Shown here: one piece after another, positions 35,770-44,083 of the stretch
Numbering within the stretch: the stretch's first letter is position 1
Layout: the number at the start of each line of letters is the position of its first letter
Assembly: GCA_902779055.1 (NCBI GenBank)
Contig: CACZAD010000010.1
Location: 1-64,000, forward strand
DNA length: 64,000 bases
DNA from: Fibrobacter succinogenes
GTDB lineage: Bacteria; Fibrobacterota; Fibrobacteria; Fibrobacterales; Fibrobacteraceae
Direction: 5' to 3'
Notes under the pieces: model-generated
What the model saw: only the letters and a program-made list of their open reading frames with translations
What the model was told of the DNA's origin: nothing
Databases searched by the model: none
Program-made: the position numbers and the translations under genes

Positions 35770-36849
35770 TTAAATTTCTCCCTCGATTTCTGTTGTCAGC
35801 ATATCCTTGATTTCGTATGAAAAATCTGGCTCGTTTGCAATGAGTGATTCGATGACGGGGGCGTCCAAATCGCTTTCGCCAAGCAAGATGGTTCCGCAAG
35901 ATTTCTTTTCTTGGGCTAGGCAGAGCGTGGCTGCACCTGCGCTGACGCCTGTCATCGGCGATGGTCCAAGTCCGTGAATGATGAACTTGAATTTTGCCGG
36001 AGCGTTGCCCTTGACGCCTTCCATGACGCATAGGTAGAAGGTGCTTTCTTTGGTGCCGAAGGTGTCGAGCTTGCTTGCTGTACAAAGCTTTTTGATCGTC
36101 TCGTCAGGATTTTGCTTGTACTGATGCCTGGCAGAGTTCATAATTTCAATGGTTCGTTGCCCGCTGAGGCACATATGGAAGCGTGCTTCGTCAATGTTCA
36201 GTTTACGTGTGACGGCTTCCGCTTCTCCATCGAAAAATGGAAACATCTTGTTGATGGGAATGACGCTTTTCAAGTCTTCGGAAAGATCATTCGACGAAGG
36301 TGTAAACGGAAGAATTTCGCCATTTTTCCAATAGACCATGGTGCGGTTATTGCTGTTGTGGAGGCTGTCGATAAAATCGTTTGCAGCCGTGTACGAAAAG
36401 GCTCCGAGTCCACCGTAGTAAAATTCCAAGGAATGGATATGGTCGAATTTTTTTGCAAGGTATTGCGGAATGAGACCGGATAGTCCTGGAATGCAGCCTG
36501 CGCCATAAAGGATGGATACTCCGGATTCCTTTCTTTTGAATCCTGCAATGCCAAGGTGCAAAACGGGTGTGTGTTTCGCCTCGGCGATTTCGTCCATCAT
36601 GACGGTTTGAGCTTCCGTGAGTTTTGCGCAGTCAAGAATGATTTCGCAACCGTTTATGAACTTATCGACGCTTTCCTTGCTTGACACATCGACTTTTGTC
36701 CATTCGGCGTCGCTCCATTCCGTGCGGAGTTCGCTAGGAACATTTTCGATGTTGCGTCCGCCAATGCGAAGGCGGGCGTCAGAATTCTTTCGGATGTAGC
36801 GGGTGGCCCAAATGCCGACAGCGCCGTAGGCTCCAAGAATCCCGATCAT
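35770..36849 (-). CDS. Saccharopine dehydrogenase-like NAD(P) oxidoreductase, second reductase of the cluster
   Basis: The 359-residue protein starts with a Rossmann motif MIGILGAYGAVGIWATRYI (GxxGxxG), then RIGGRN and CEIILDCA, as in saccharopine dehydrogenase/trans-acting enoyl-reductase-like proteins. A central YGAGCIPGLSGLIPQYLA is also typical of that group. No substrate is evident. It sits inside the operon with a 4-base ATGA overlap after the A-(MT-like)-PCP gene, beside the PchG/Irp3-type reductase, so it may reduce a second thiazoline or an imine, possibly with other stereochemistry. The C-terminus IEGEI resembles the C-terminus of the preceding NRPS (EEGEI); both lie over ribosome-binding-site-like DNA, so this may be chance. 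Confidence 0.8.
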   Translation of the reverse strand: MIGILGAYGAVGIWATRYIRKNSDARLRIGGRNIENVPSELRTEWSDAEWTKVDVSSKESVDKFINGCEIILDCAKLTEAQTVMMDEIAEAKHTPVLHLGIAGFKRKESGVSILYGAGCIPGLSGLIPQYLAKKFDHIHSLEFYYGGLGAFSYTAANDFIDSLHNSNNRTMVYWKNGEILPFTPSSNDLSEDLKSVIPINKMFPFFDGEAEAVTRKLNIDEARFHMCLSGQRTIEIMNSARHQYKQNPDETIKKLCTASKLDTFGTKESTFYLCVMEGVKGNAPAKFKFIIHGLGPSPMTGVSAGAATLCLAQEKKSCGTILLGESDLDAPVIESLIANEPDFSYEIKDMLTTEIEGEI

Positions 36850-39575
36850 ATTTCACCCTCCTCGATATCGCCCAGGCTATTGAGGCGTTCTTCGAAAACT
36901 TTTGCGAGGTTGTTCAGTTCTGCGTTTTCGAAAATTTCACGGAGCGATAATTCGACACCGTATTGCGTGTGCAGTTTTTCAAGGAACCGTGTTGCAAGGA
37001 GGCTGTCGCCACCGATTTCAAAGAAATTGGCGTAACGGTCTATTTTTTCAAGTGAAAGCAGGGATTTCCAGATTTCGGCGATATCAGCTTCGCGTCCTTC
37101 GTAGTTTTCATTGATATCGGAACCTGCAGCGGTCTTTTTCAAGTATGCGGTAATGGCCTTGCGATCGACCTTAGCGTTTGGGGTCAGCGGGAATTTGACG
37201 AAGACTTCGGTTCTTGATGGAATCATATACGGAACAAGGTTTGTTTTCAAGTAGTCTTCAAATTCGCTGCCGAGAATTTCTTTTGCGTCGTTTGCCTTTT
37301 GTGCGGTGATGGTCTGTACAAAGTGCGAATTGTTTTCGAGCGAAATCGTATCGAAGGGGAGTTCCTTGAAAATGGATTCCCATTCTTCATCGGATAAAAG
37401 CGATGTGAAACGGCGTAATCGCGTGTAATTTGCAAAGCCGTTTTCCAGTACTGCAGAGCTGACGATGGCGACCGGGTCAAAATTTTCAAAATCCAAGGCC
37501 ATGAACTTGCCGCCTTTTTTGAGAATCAGGTAGGCAAATGCCAAGGCGTTGGCGGGATTGTTGTATGTGTGCAAGAATCCTGCATCAATGACGAGGTCGA
37601 ACGAATTCAAATCTTGAACGCTCGCATTCAAATCGAGCTGCTTGAACTTTAAGCAATCTTTCCATTCGCGCAGAGATTCTCGTGCGGAATCAAGCATGCC
37701 CATCGATTCGTCGAACAACGTGATTTCCATTCCGTTCTTTTCGTAGGACTTCAGGAATTCTCGTGCGCTAAGGCCGGATCGTGCGTTCAAGAAGGCGATT
37801 TTCTTTGCTTCGGCAGAAGCGGCGTAAGAAACGACTTTGTTGATGAATGACTTGAACGGAATGCTTTCGCCAAGCAGCTTTTCGGGAGCGAAAAACGTAT
37901 TCTCTAAAAGGGCCGTATCGGGCTCTTTTCCGGTAAGCACGTTCTGCAACAGTTTGACATTTTCTTCACTGTTCAGCTTTTTCGAAAAATCCGATGTTAC
38001 CGCTGGGCGGATCTGTTCAAAGCCGTTCTTGAAAAGCCAATTTTGCCACATGGCAAATGCGTTTTTTGACTTTTCCGGAATGGTCTTGAAATTCGAACGA
38101 ATCGTGTGGATTAACGCGGCGACGGCGTTGGTGCGGTCTTGCTGCGTTTCATCGGTGTATGTCTCGATGTACTTGTAATCGTATTTTGCAATTTTTTCCT
38201 TGCTGAGGGCAGGAATGATGGCGGCGACAATTTCCTTTTTGGCTCCGTTTTCGACGACTACGGCGGCGGCATTTACGATGTTTGTTTTTTTCTTGATGAC
38301 GTTTTCGATCTCACCGAGTTCAATGCGGAATCCGCCAAGCTTGATCTGCGTATCCAGACGCCCCAGGAATTCGGAATTGCCATCGGGAGTTATACGGACT
38401 TTGTCGCCTGTTCTGTACCAGCGTTCTCCGTTTTCAATCGGGAAGCGTTCTTGGGTCAAATCCGGCTGATTCAGGTAGCCTTCGGCAACGCCTGTGCCTC
38501 CGATCCAAAGTTCTCCGGCGTCTCCGACGGCGCATTCTTTGCCGCTTTCGTCCATGACTTTAATTTTTTGGTTCTTGAGCGCCTTTCCGTAAGGAATGGA
38601 CTTCCATTCTGGATTCAATTCGTTGACTTCGTACCAGACGGACCAAATGGACACTTCTGTCGCTCCACCCAAGGAGATGAATCTGCAATTCGGCCAGAGC
38701 TTTTTTGTTGTGCCGAATAACGGGAGCGGAATCCAGTCGCCCGACAGCATGACTGTTCTTAAGGGAATCGCATTTGCTTTATCACCAGCGACGATCGTGA
38801 ACATTTCAAAAAGGGCTGGGACTGAATTCCACAAGGTCACGTTCTGGTCGCTTGCAATCTGCTTCCAGATGTTTGCTTCTTTCTTTGTTTCTTCGGAGAG
38901 GACAATGACCTTCCCGCCGGTGGATAGCATTCCGAATACATCGTAAACGGAAAGGTCAAAGTCCAATTCCGAAATCGCTATGCAGGCATCGTTTGCCGAG
39001 ACATTAAAGCGTTCGTTGATGTCGCGGATGGTGTTGCTCGCGCCGCGATGAGAAATCATCACGCCCTTGGGGACGCCTGTCGTACCGGAAGTGAAGATGA
39101 TGTAGGCGAGGCTTGAAGCGTCTTCGACGATTTCGTCGATGTTCATCGGCGGAGCTTGCATGGCTTTTTCGACTTCGATGATTTTCCACGACGGATTTTC
39201 GTTGCGGATGGTTGCGGCGTGGGCTGCATCCGTGATGATTCCAGAAATCTTTGCGGCATCGAAAATCTTGTGCATTCTTTCGAGCGGTTGATGAATTCCG
39301 ACGGGAACGTAGGCGGCACCAACAGCCTGTATGCCGAGCGTGGAGTAAACCTGGTTCATACCCTTCGGAAGGACGATCGCAACAAGATCTTTGGCTTTGA
39401 TGCCAGCCGCTTTAAGCGACGAGGCTATCCTCAATGCGTTTTCCGAAAGTTCGCTGTATGTTCTGGAATTGTAAGAACCGTCGGAATTGCGTGAAACGAG
39501 TGCGGTTGCATTTGGAGTTTCTGCGGCCTTTGCAAAAACTGCGGAATGGATACATTCTGGATTTTTTGTGAACAT
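36846..39575 (-). CDS. NRPS subunit A-(MT-like)-PCP for cysteine, without its own Cy domain
   Basis: A 909-residue subunit. The adenylation domain starts at once (about residues 10-480, core FTSGTTGVPKG near 167) and its specificity positions read D-L-Y-N-M-S-L-I-W-K, one change from the cysteine code. An insertion between A8 and A10 (about 500-790) has the predicted layout of a methyltransferase, but its SAM site reads LNARSGLS instead of L.VGAGTG, so it is unlikely to methylate; in PchE a similar methyltransferase-like insert acts as an epimerase. A10 NAKVDRK is followed by a carrier domain (GGDSLL, Ser about 858). There is no condensation domain, which points to the free-standing Cy protein as partner. 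It follows the type II thioesterase by 4 bases. Confidence 0.92.
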   Translation of the reverse strand: MFTKNPECIHSAVFAKAAETPNATALVSRNSDGSYNSRTYSELSENALRIASSLKAAGIKAKDLVAIVLPKGMNQVYSTLGIQAVGAAYVPVGIHQPLERMHKIFDAAKISGIITDAAHAATIRNENPSWKIIEVEKAMQAPPMNIDEIVEDASSLAYIIFTSGTTGVPKGVMISHRGASNTIRDINERFNVSANDACIAISELDFDLSVYDVFGMLSTGGKVIVLSEETKKEANIWKQIASDQNVTLWNSVPALFEMFTIVAGDKANAIPLRTVMLSGDWIPLPLFGTTKKLWPNCRFISLGGATEVSIWSVWYEVNELNPEWKSIPYGKALKNQKIKVMDESGKECAVGDAGELWIGGTGVAEGYLNQPDLTQERFPIENGERWYRTGDKVRITPDGNSEFLGRLDTQIKLGGFRIELGEIENVIKKKTNIVNAAAVVVENGAKKEIVAAIIPALSKEKIAKYDYKYIETYTDETQQDRTNAVAALIHTIRSNFKTIPEKSKNAFAMWQNWLFKNGFEQIRPAVTSDFSKKLNSEENVKLLQNVLTGKEPDTALLENTFFAPEKLLGESIPFKSFINKVVSYAASAEAKKIAFLNARSGLSAREFLKSYEKNGMEITLFDESMGMLDSARESLREWKDCLKFKQLDLNASVQDLNSFDLVIDAGFLHTYNNPANALAFAYLILKKGGKFMALDFENFDPVAIVSSAVLENGFANYTRLRRFTSLLSDEEWESIFKELPFDTISLENNSHFVQTITAQKANDAKEILGSEFEDYLKTNLVPYMIPSRTEVFVKFPLTPNAKVDRKAITAYLKKTAAGSDINENYEGREADIAEIWKSLLSLEKIDRYANFFEIGGDSLLATRFLEKLHTQYGVELSLREIFENAELNNLAKVFEERLNSLGDIEEGEI

Positions 39576-39579
39576 GGAT

Positions 39580-40323
39580 TTAACCTGCGTGGGCGAGGTA
39601 TTCGGGGTAGAGTTCGGAATTCAGGACAAAGAAGTGGTCTCCTTCGAATTCCTTTTCCTTGAATTCTTTTGTCGTGACGGATTGCCAGCGTTGCATGATT
39701 GCCGAGGTGGCACCGATGTCGTTGGTGCCGCAGTTGATGTAAATGGGTGCATCAATGCGTTCGCCGTGGTAAATCAGGCTTTCGTTCAGCGTGTAGTCTT
39801 TGCGTACTTCCGGGAGGATGAACTGGAGCAATTCCTTGTTCTCTAGAATTTCCTTGGGGGTGGCGTTGTACTTTTTCAGTTCGCGGATGAGGGCGTCGTC
39901 ACCCATATAGGTCTTGAATTCGCTTGGGTCTTCGTCTTGCGGGGCTTGGCGGCCTGCCGCAATCAGCTTTTCGGGGCGTACGTTGTACTTGCTTTGCAAA
40001 TAGTCGGCGACGTAGAATGCCATGGCTGCACCCATGCTGTGACCGAATAGAATGAATGGCTTGCCCTGAGTGACCTTGATGATGCTTTGGCAAAGCGGTT
40101 CCAGCAACTTTTTGAAATCCCCGACGAAGGGTTCGCGGCGACGGGTGCCCTTGCCCGGCAATTCGACGCAAATGAAATTTATACCCTTCTTTTCAAGGGT
40201 CCATTTGCGGTAAACGCTGGCGCTACCACCGGCGTGGTGAAAACAGAAAATTTTTTTGTGTTCCGTATCGTCAAGACAATAGGTGGTAAAGGGGAACCAA
40301 CGTTCCTCGAGAGTTTTTTCCAT
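39580..40323 (-). CDS. Type II thioesterase (GrsT/YbtT-like)
   Basis: A 247-residue alpha/beta hydrolase that clears mis-loaded acyl groups from NRPS carriers. Landmarks: FCFHHAGGSAS near residue 30 (oxyanion region), ELPGKGTRRREP, nucleophile elbow GHSMGA near residue 93, a helical lid (EDPSEFKTYMGDDALIRELKKY), and catalytic His in FEGDHFF near the C-terminus. This is the standard TEII order seen in GrsT, YbtT and PchC. It stands between the ABC pair and the NRPS genes in the same operon, with AAAGGAAA before the ATG. In pyochelin and yersiniabactin clusters the equivalent gene has the same editing role. Confidence 0.93.
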   Translation of the reverse strand: MEKTLEERWFPFTTYCLDDTEHKKIFCFHHAGGSASVYRKWTLEKKGINFICVELPGKGTRRREPFVGDFKKLLEPLCQSIIKVTQGKPFILFGHSMGAAMAFYVADYLQSKYNVRPEKLIAAGRQAPQDEDPSEFKTYMGDDALIRELKKYNATPKEILENKELLQFILPEVRKDYTLNESLIYHGERIDAPIYINCGTNDIGATSAIMQRWQSVTTKEFKEKEFEGDHFFVLNSELYPEYLAHAG

Positions 40324-40343
40324 TTTTGCTGTTTTCCTTTTTT

Positions 40344-42062
40344 TTAGGTAATGCTCCAGCCTGCCGAAGATTGCCTTATATCCAAGAATTTTTTATAAAC
40401 GCCATCGACATTGCAGAGTTCTTTGTGCGTTCCGCATTGTACGATATGCCCGTGATCAATCACAAGGATTTGGTCGGCGTTCTTGACGGTGTTCAAACGA
40501 TGTGCGATGGAAATCACGGTCTTGCCCTTTGTGAGTTCTGCAATCGCCGCCATCAGTTCACATTCGTTTTCGGGGTCTACTGAAGAAGTCGCTTCGTCGA
40601 GAATGACGACAGGGGCATCCTTCAATAAGGCTCGTGCAATCGAAATGCGCTGCTTTTCGCCACCAGAAAGGCTGCTGCCGTTTTCGCCGATGATCGTATT
40701 GTATCCGTTTGGCAAGGCTTCGATGAACTCGTGGCAACGGGCGCGCTTGGCGACTTCTACGATTTGTTCGTGCGATGCATTCGGGCAACCGAACTTGATG
40801 TTGTTTTCTACCGTATCGTTGAACAGGAATACGTTCTGGAAGACCATGGAAAAGTGCGAAAGCAATTCGTCAGGAGCGTAACTTCTGATATCCTTGCCAC
40901 CAAAAGTGATTGCTCCGGATTGAACATCCCAAAAGCGGACAATCAGGTTGCACAATGTCGTTTTGCCGCTACCTGAATATCCGACAATCGCGCATTTGGA
41001 TTTTGCCGGAATTTTAGCGCTGACTTTATCCAGGATGACTCGTGAATCATAGCCGAACGTGACGTTCTTGATTTCGATATTGGTGTTATCCTTGCTTACG
41101 GATTGTGTCCCTGTCAGTTTGGGCACATTGTAAGTCTCGTCCATCTGGTCCATGGCGGTTTCAATCTGTTCCATGATGAATGCGCCATTGGCGAGGAGTT
41201 CCATTTGACCGTAAATGATGAATCCCGAAACAAGGAACATCATTCCGTAGGAAAATTCCATAGTGCCGTTGTACGTCATCCATGCAGAAGCCATAATGAT
41301 AATGCCGCTAAATATTTCGAGCGTCGCTCTGAAATATCCGTGCGGAACAAGAACCTCTTTTTCCATATCGATGCTGGTCTTTTCGAATTCGTCGAAGGTC
41401 TCATCGAGCTTGGAGGCGTTCCCGCGACCGAAGGAACGTATCACGGCGATGCCGCGGATGTATTCGATGACATTGTTCGTGACGCTTTCGACTGCGTTGT
41501 AACGCGCGAGCGATAACGATCCAGACTTCTTTTGGATCATTGAAAGCGAAAACGTCGAAAGTAAAATGCCAAGAATCGCGATGACGCCGATTTTCCATTC
41601 GAAAACCATCAGGAAAATCGAAATGCCGAGGCCCTGCAAAATGCCGCCCACCACATTGTCGACCGCCATCATCGTGAAGTTTTCAAGAGTGGCCATATTA
41701 GTCGTGATGGTGTTGTTGATGCGTCCCAAAGTCTTCTTTGAAAAGTAACCCATGGGGGCGTGTTTCAGCTTGTCGCCAAGTTCAAGTCTCTTGTCCGTGA
41801 AGATGTTGTATCCTGCGGCAGTCATGAAGATGTTGGTCAGGAATCGGAGAAGAATTTTGCCGAAAAGCCCGATGGCCAAAATACCGACCGTCTGCCAGAC
41901 GATTTCCATCGTGAGCTTGTCGATGTTCTTCAAGACCCAGAGAATGGCAAGTACGGAACAGCAGTTAAAAACGGTATTCAGAATGCTAAAGACGAGTCCC
42001 CAGTAAACGCGCTTCTTGTACTGGCCAGAAAGCTTGATGATTCTTTTCAGTGTCTTGAGCAT
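40344..42062 (-). CDS. ABC half-transporter, permease fused to ATPase (YbtP/YbtQ-like), second pair, subunit B
   Basis: 572 residues: six membrane helices (about 20-310) and an ATPase domain with Walker A GYSGSGKTT near 359, signature LSGGEKQ, Walker B VVILDEATSSVDPENE and H-loop SIAHRL. ATG 42062 overlaps the upstream stop as TAATG and is preceded by GGAGGTGG in the upstream gene, so this start was taken over a longer frame. It pairs with the next subunit, and both are the first genes of the NRPS operon, in the place taken by irp6/irp7 (ybtP/ybtQ) style transporters in yersiniabactin islands. It may export the new siderophore or import its iron complex. Confidence 0.9.
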   Translation of the reverse strand: MLKTLKRIIKLSGQYKKRVYWGLVFSILNTVFNCCSVLAILWVLKNIDKLTMEIVWQTVGILAIGLFGKILLRFLTNIFMTAAGYNIFTDKRLELGDKLKHAPMGYFSKKTLGRINNTITTNMATLENFTMMAVDNVVGGILQGLGISIFLMVFEWKIGVIAILGILLSTFSLSMIQKKSGSLSLARYNAVESVTNNVIEYIRGIAVIRSFGRGNASKLDETFDEFEKTSIDMEKEVLVPHGYFRATLEIFSGIIIMASAWMTYNGTMEFSYGMMFLVSGFIIYGQMELLANGAFIMEQIETAMDQMDETYNVPKLTGTQSVSKDNTNIEIKNVTFGYDSRVILDKVSAKIPAKSKCAIVGYSGSGKTTLCNLIVRFWDVQSGAITFGGKDIRSYAPDELLSHFSMVFQNVFLFNDTVENNIKFGCPNASHEQIVEVAKRARCHEFIEALPNGYNTIIGENGSSLSGGEKQRISIARALLKDAPVVILDEATSSVDPENECELMAAIAELTKGKTVISIAHRLNTVKNADQILVIDHGHIVQCGTHKELCNVDGVYKKFLDIRQSSAGWSIT

Positions 42063-43816
42063 TATGCCACCTCCTTGGAGTCGGAACTTGCAATGTGGCG
42101 TTCCCACATGGATTTGTACAAATCGCATTTTTTCATCAGTTCGTCGTGCGTACCGCTATCAGCGAGTTCGCCGTTCTCGATGACCAGAATCTTCTCGGCA
42201 TTCTTAATGGTCGAAAGTCTGTGGGCGATGACGATCAGCACCTTGTCGTGAATGAGTCTCGAAAGGGCCTTTTGAATTTCGGCTTCGTTTTCCGGATCCG
42301 CATAAGCGGTCGCTTCGTCCAAGATGATGACGTCTGCGTTTTTGAGTATTGCGCGCGCAATCGTGATGCGCTGGCGTTCGCCACCAGAAAGTCTGTTGCC
42401 TGCGTCACCTGCTTTGGTGTTGTAACCGTTTTCGAGTGCGCTGATGAATTCGTGGCAGCCGGCAGCCTTTGCGGCTTCGTATACCTCTTCGTCACTTGCT
42501 TCAGGACGTCCCATACGGATATTTTCCAGAATGGACGTGTTGAACAGGTAGTTGTCTTGTGCTACGTAGCTGATTTTTTGCATTTGCTGCTTGAACGGAA
42601 TCTTCGACAAGCTCACGCCTCCAAGCAGAATATCGCCTTTGCCCACATCCCAGAACCCGGCCATCAATTTTGCGATGGTGGATTTTCCGCTTCCAGAATG
42701 CCCGACAATTGCGGTAACGCCTTTTTCTGCAGTCTTGAACGAAATGTTGTTCAAGACGTTCTTTTCTTTGTAACCGAAAGTCACATTCTTGAATTCGAAA
42801 GAAGAACCGTTGAATTGCACATTTTTTTCGGGACGGATTTGGTCTTTTTCGTTGAGAAAATCATCTATTTGCGCAAATGCCTGGAATACCGAGGCAAAGG
42901 ATTCGGCATAGGTCATCGAGGCAAGAATTGGTCCCGAAATGCCCATGCTGAGTACAGCGCACGTAAGGAATGTCGCGAATTCGATCTTTCCGTTCATAAA
43001 CAAGTAAGCGCCCAGCGGAAGTGTAACAAGCAATGTCGAAGAAAGCGTGCTCAACCCTGCGGCCGAGAAAAACCAGCAGCTGCGCCACCATTCAAGAGTC
43101 GTGTCGCGGTAGTATTTGCAGGCGTTGGTGAACTTTCCAAAAGAAGAGGCGCTCTGGTTGAAAGCCTTGATGACTTCGATTCCGTTCACGTATTCCACGA
43201 TGGCGTCGTTCATATCGGCGTTTGCCTTAAAGTAACGAGAGGACTTTTCCTTGTAACCGATCATCTGACCCATGGTGATCAAGAATCCGATTGGGATTGT
43301 CGCGACTGCTCCGAGAGCCATACGCCAGTCCATTACAAACAAAACGACAATGATTGTTAAAGGGGTCACGATGTTGGCTGTCATTTCTGGCACTATGTGT
43401 GCAAAGGGCTTTTCGATGCGTTCGACCGTATCTACGACAAGCATCTTGTACGAACCGGAAGCCTTATCCAGCATCACGCCCATGGGGATGTGTTCCATTT
43501 TCTTTGTGATGTTCGTACGTAACGTCCTTAAAATCGAAAAGGCGGCTTCGTGCGACTTCATGGTTGAGATGGTCGATAGGTAAACTTTTAGGGCGTATGT
43601 GGCAATGGTGATAAGGCCGTAAATCAGGATGTCATCTTGCGTCACGGTCTTGTAATAGAATGCGGAAAGCATTTTGGCAACGCAGAAATAGGGAACGATT
43701 CCGCAAAATACCCCTAAAACTGCATAAAACGATGCTGTAATAAGCTGAAACTTTTTGCATCCGGCGTATTGCCAGAGTAATTTCATGGGATTGTTTTTGG
43801 ATTTATCTATAGCCAT
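42062..43816 (-). CDS. ABC half-transporter, permease fused to ATPase (YbtP/YbtQ-like), second pair, subunit A; first gene of the NRPS operon
   Basis: A 584-residue half-transporter: membrane domain about 20-310, Walker A GHSGSGKST near residue 369, signature LSGGERQ, Walker B VIILDEATAYADPENE, H-loop VIAHRL. The YADPENE sequence after Walker B mirrors FADPENE in the first pair's subunit A, so the two pairs arose by duplication. ATG 43816 (MAIDKSKNN) was preferred to the open frame extending to 43855; an AGGA lies 11 bases before it. The gene opens the 26-kb leftward operon and faces tonB across a 267-base regulatory region. Confidence 0.9.
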   Translation of the reverse strand: MAIDKSKNNPMKLLWQYAGCKKFQLITASFYAVLGVFCGIVPYFCVAKMLSAFYYKTVTQDDILIYGLITIATYALKVYLSTISTMKSHEAAFSILRTLRTNITKKMEHIPMGVMLDKASGSYKMLVVDTVERIEKPFAHIVPEMTANIVTPLTIIVVLFVMDWRMALGAVATIPIGFLITMGQMIGYKEKSSRYFKANADMNDAIVEYVNGIEVIKAFNQSASSFGKFTNACKYYRDTTLEWWRSCWFFSAAGLSTLSSTLLVTLPLGAYLFMNGKIEFATFLTCAVLSMGISGPILASMTYAESFASVFQAFAQIDDFLNEKDQIRPEKNVQFNGSSFEFKNVTFGYKEKNVLNNISFKTAEKGVTAIVGHSGSGKSTIAKLMAGFWDVGKGDILLGGVSLSKIPFKQQMQKISYVAQDNYLFNTSILENIRMGRPEASDEEVYEAAKAAGCHEFISALENGYNTKAGDAGNRLSGGERQRITIARAILKNADVIILDEATAYADPENEAEIQKALSRLIHDKVLIVIAHRLSTIKNAEKILVIENGELADSGTHDELMKKCDLYKSMWERHIASSDSKEVA

Positions 43817-44083
43817 GTTTAAGGTGTTCCTAAAAAAGATAGATTGGGCTAACAAAATTTAGAACAATGTTTTTGTGTTTTGATGAATTTTATGCTAAAA
43901 AAGACGGATTGGATTTGATGGATTCTCTTTGGATTATTGGCGAAATTCGCTTAAAAATGCCATTTCTTGCAAAAATGTTATCCGTGTCTAATCGGATTAC
44001 TTTGGAACCTTTTAGAGTAGAAAAGAATACCCCCTTGAATTTATTTTTGCACGTCCTAATGTGAATGTAAAAGTGATGGAAAA
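43817..44083. promoter_or_regulatory. Divergent control region between the NRPS operon and the tonB operon
   Basis: This 267-base AT-rich region feeds both the siderophore operon (leftward) and tonB (rightward). At 43985-44021 it holds the best copy of the iron-regulon element (TGTCTAATCGGATT ... TTAGAGTAGA). Nearer the NRPS operon there is a TTTAG/CTAAC-rich stretch (43844-43864, GGGCTAACAAAATTTAGAAC) and a run of GGATT repeats at 43909-43940. A 65-codon open frame starting at 43867 overlies this region but has no ribosome site and looks like chance. Confidence 0.65.
43985..44021 (+). promoter_or_regulatory. Iron-regulon element, copy upstream of tonB
   Basis: Thirty-seven bases that match the element upstream of receptor 2 (13771-13807) at about 31 positions, with the two conserved ends TGTCTAATCGGATT and TTAGAGTAGA and a less conserved middle (TTTGGAACC here). 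It lies 63 bases before the tonB start. Confidence 0.75.

Noticed and set aside
17714..43816. Yersiniabactin or pyochelin cluster as such
   Set aside because: Reductase and domain types are shared, but there is no salicylate synthase, no salicyl-AMP ligase, no PKS, and cysteine module number and methyltransferases differ.
43867..44064. Small plus-strand frame of 65 codons in the divergent control region
   Set aside because: It has no ribosome site and covers the regulatory element; residues resemble no family.
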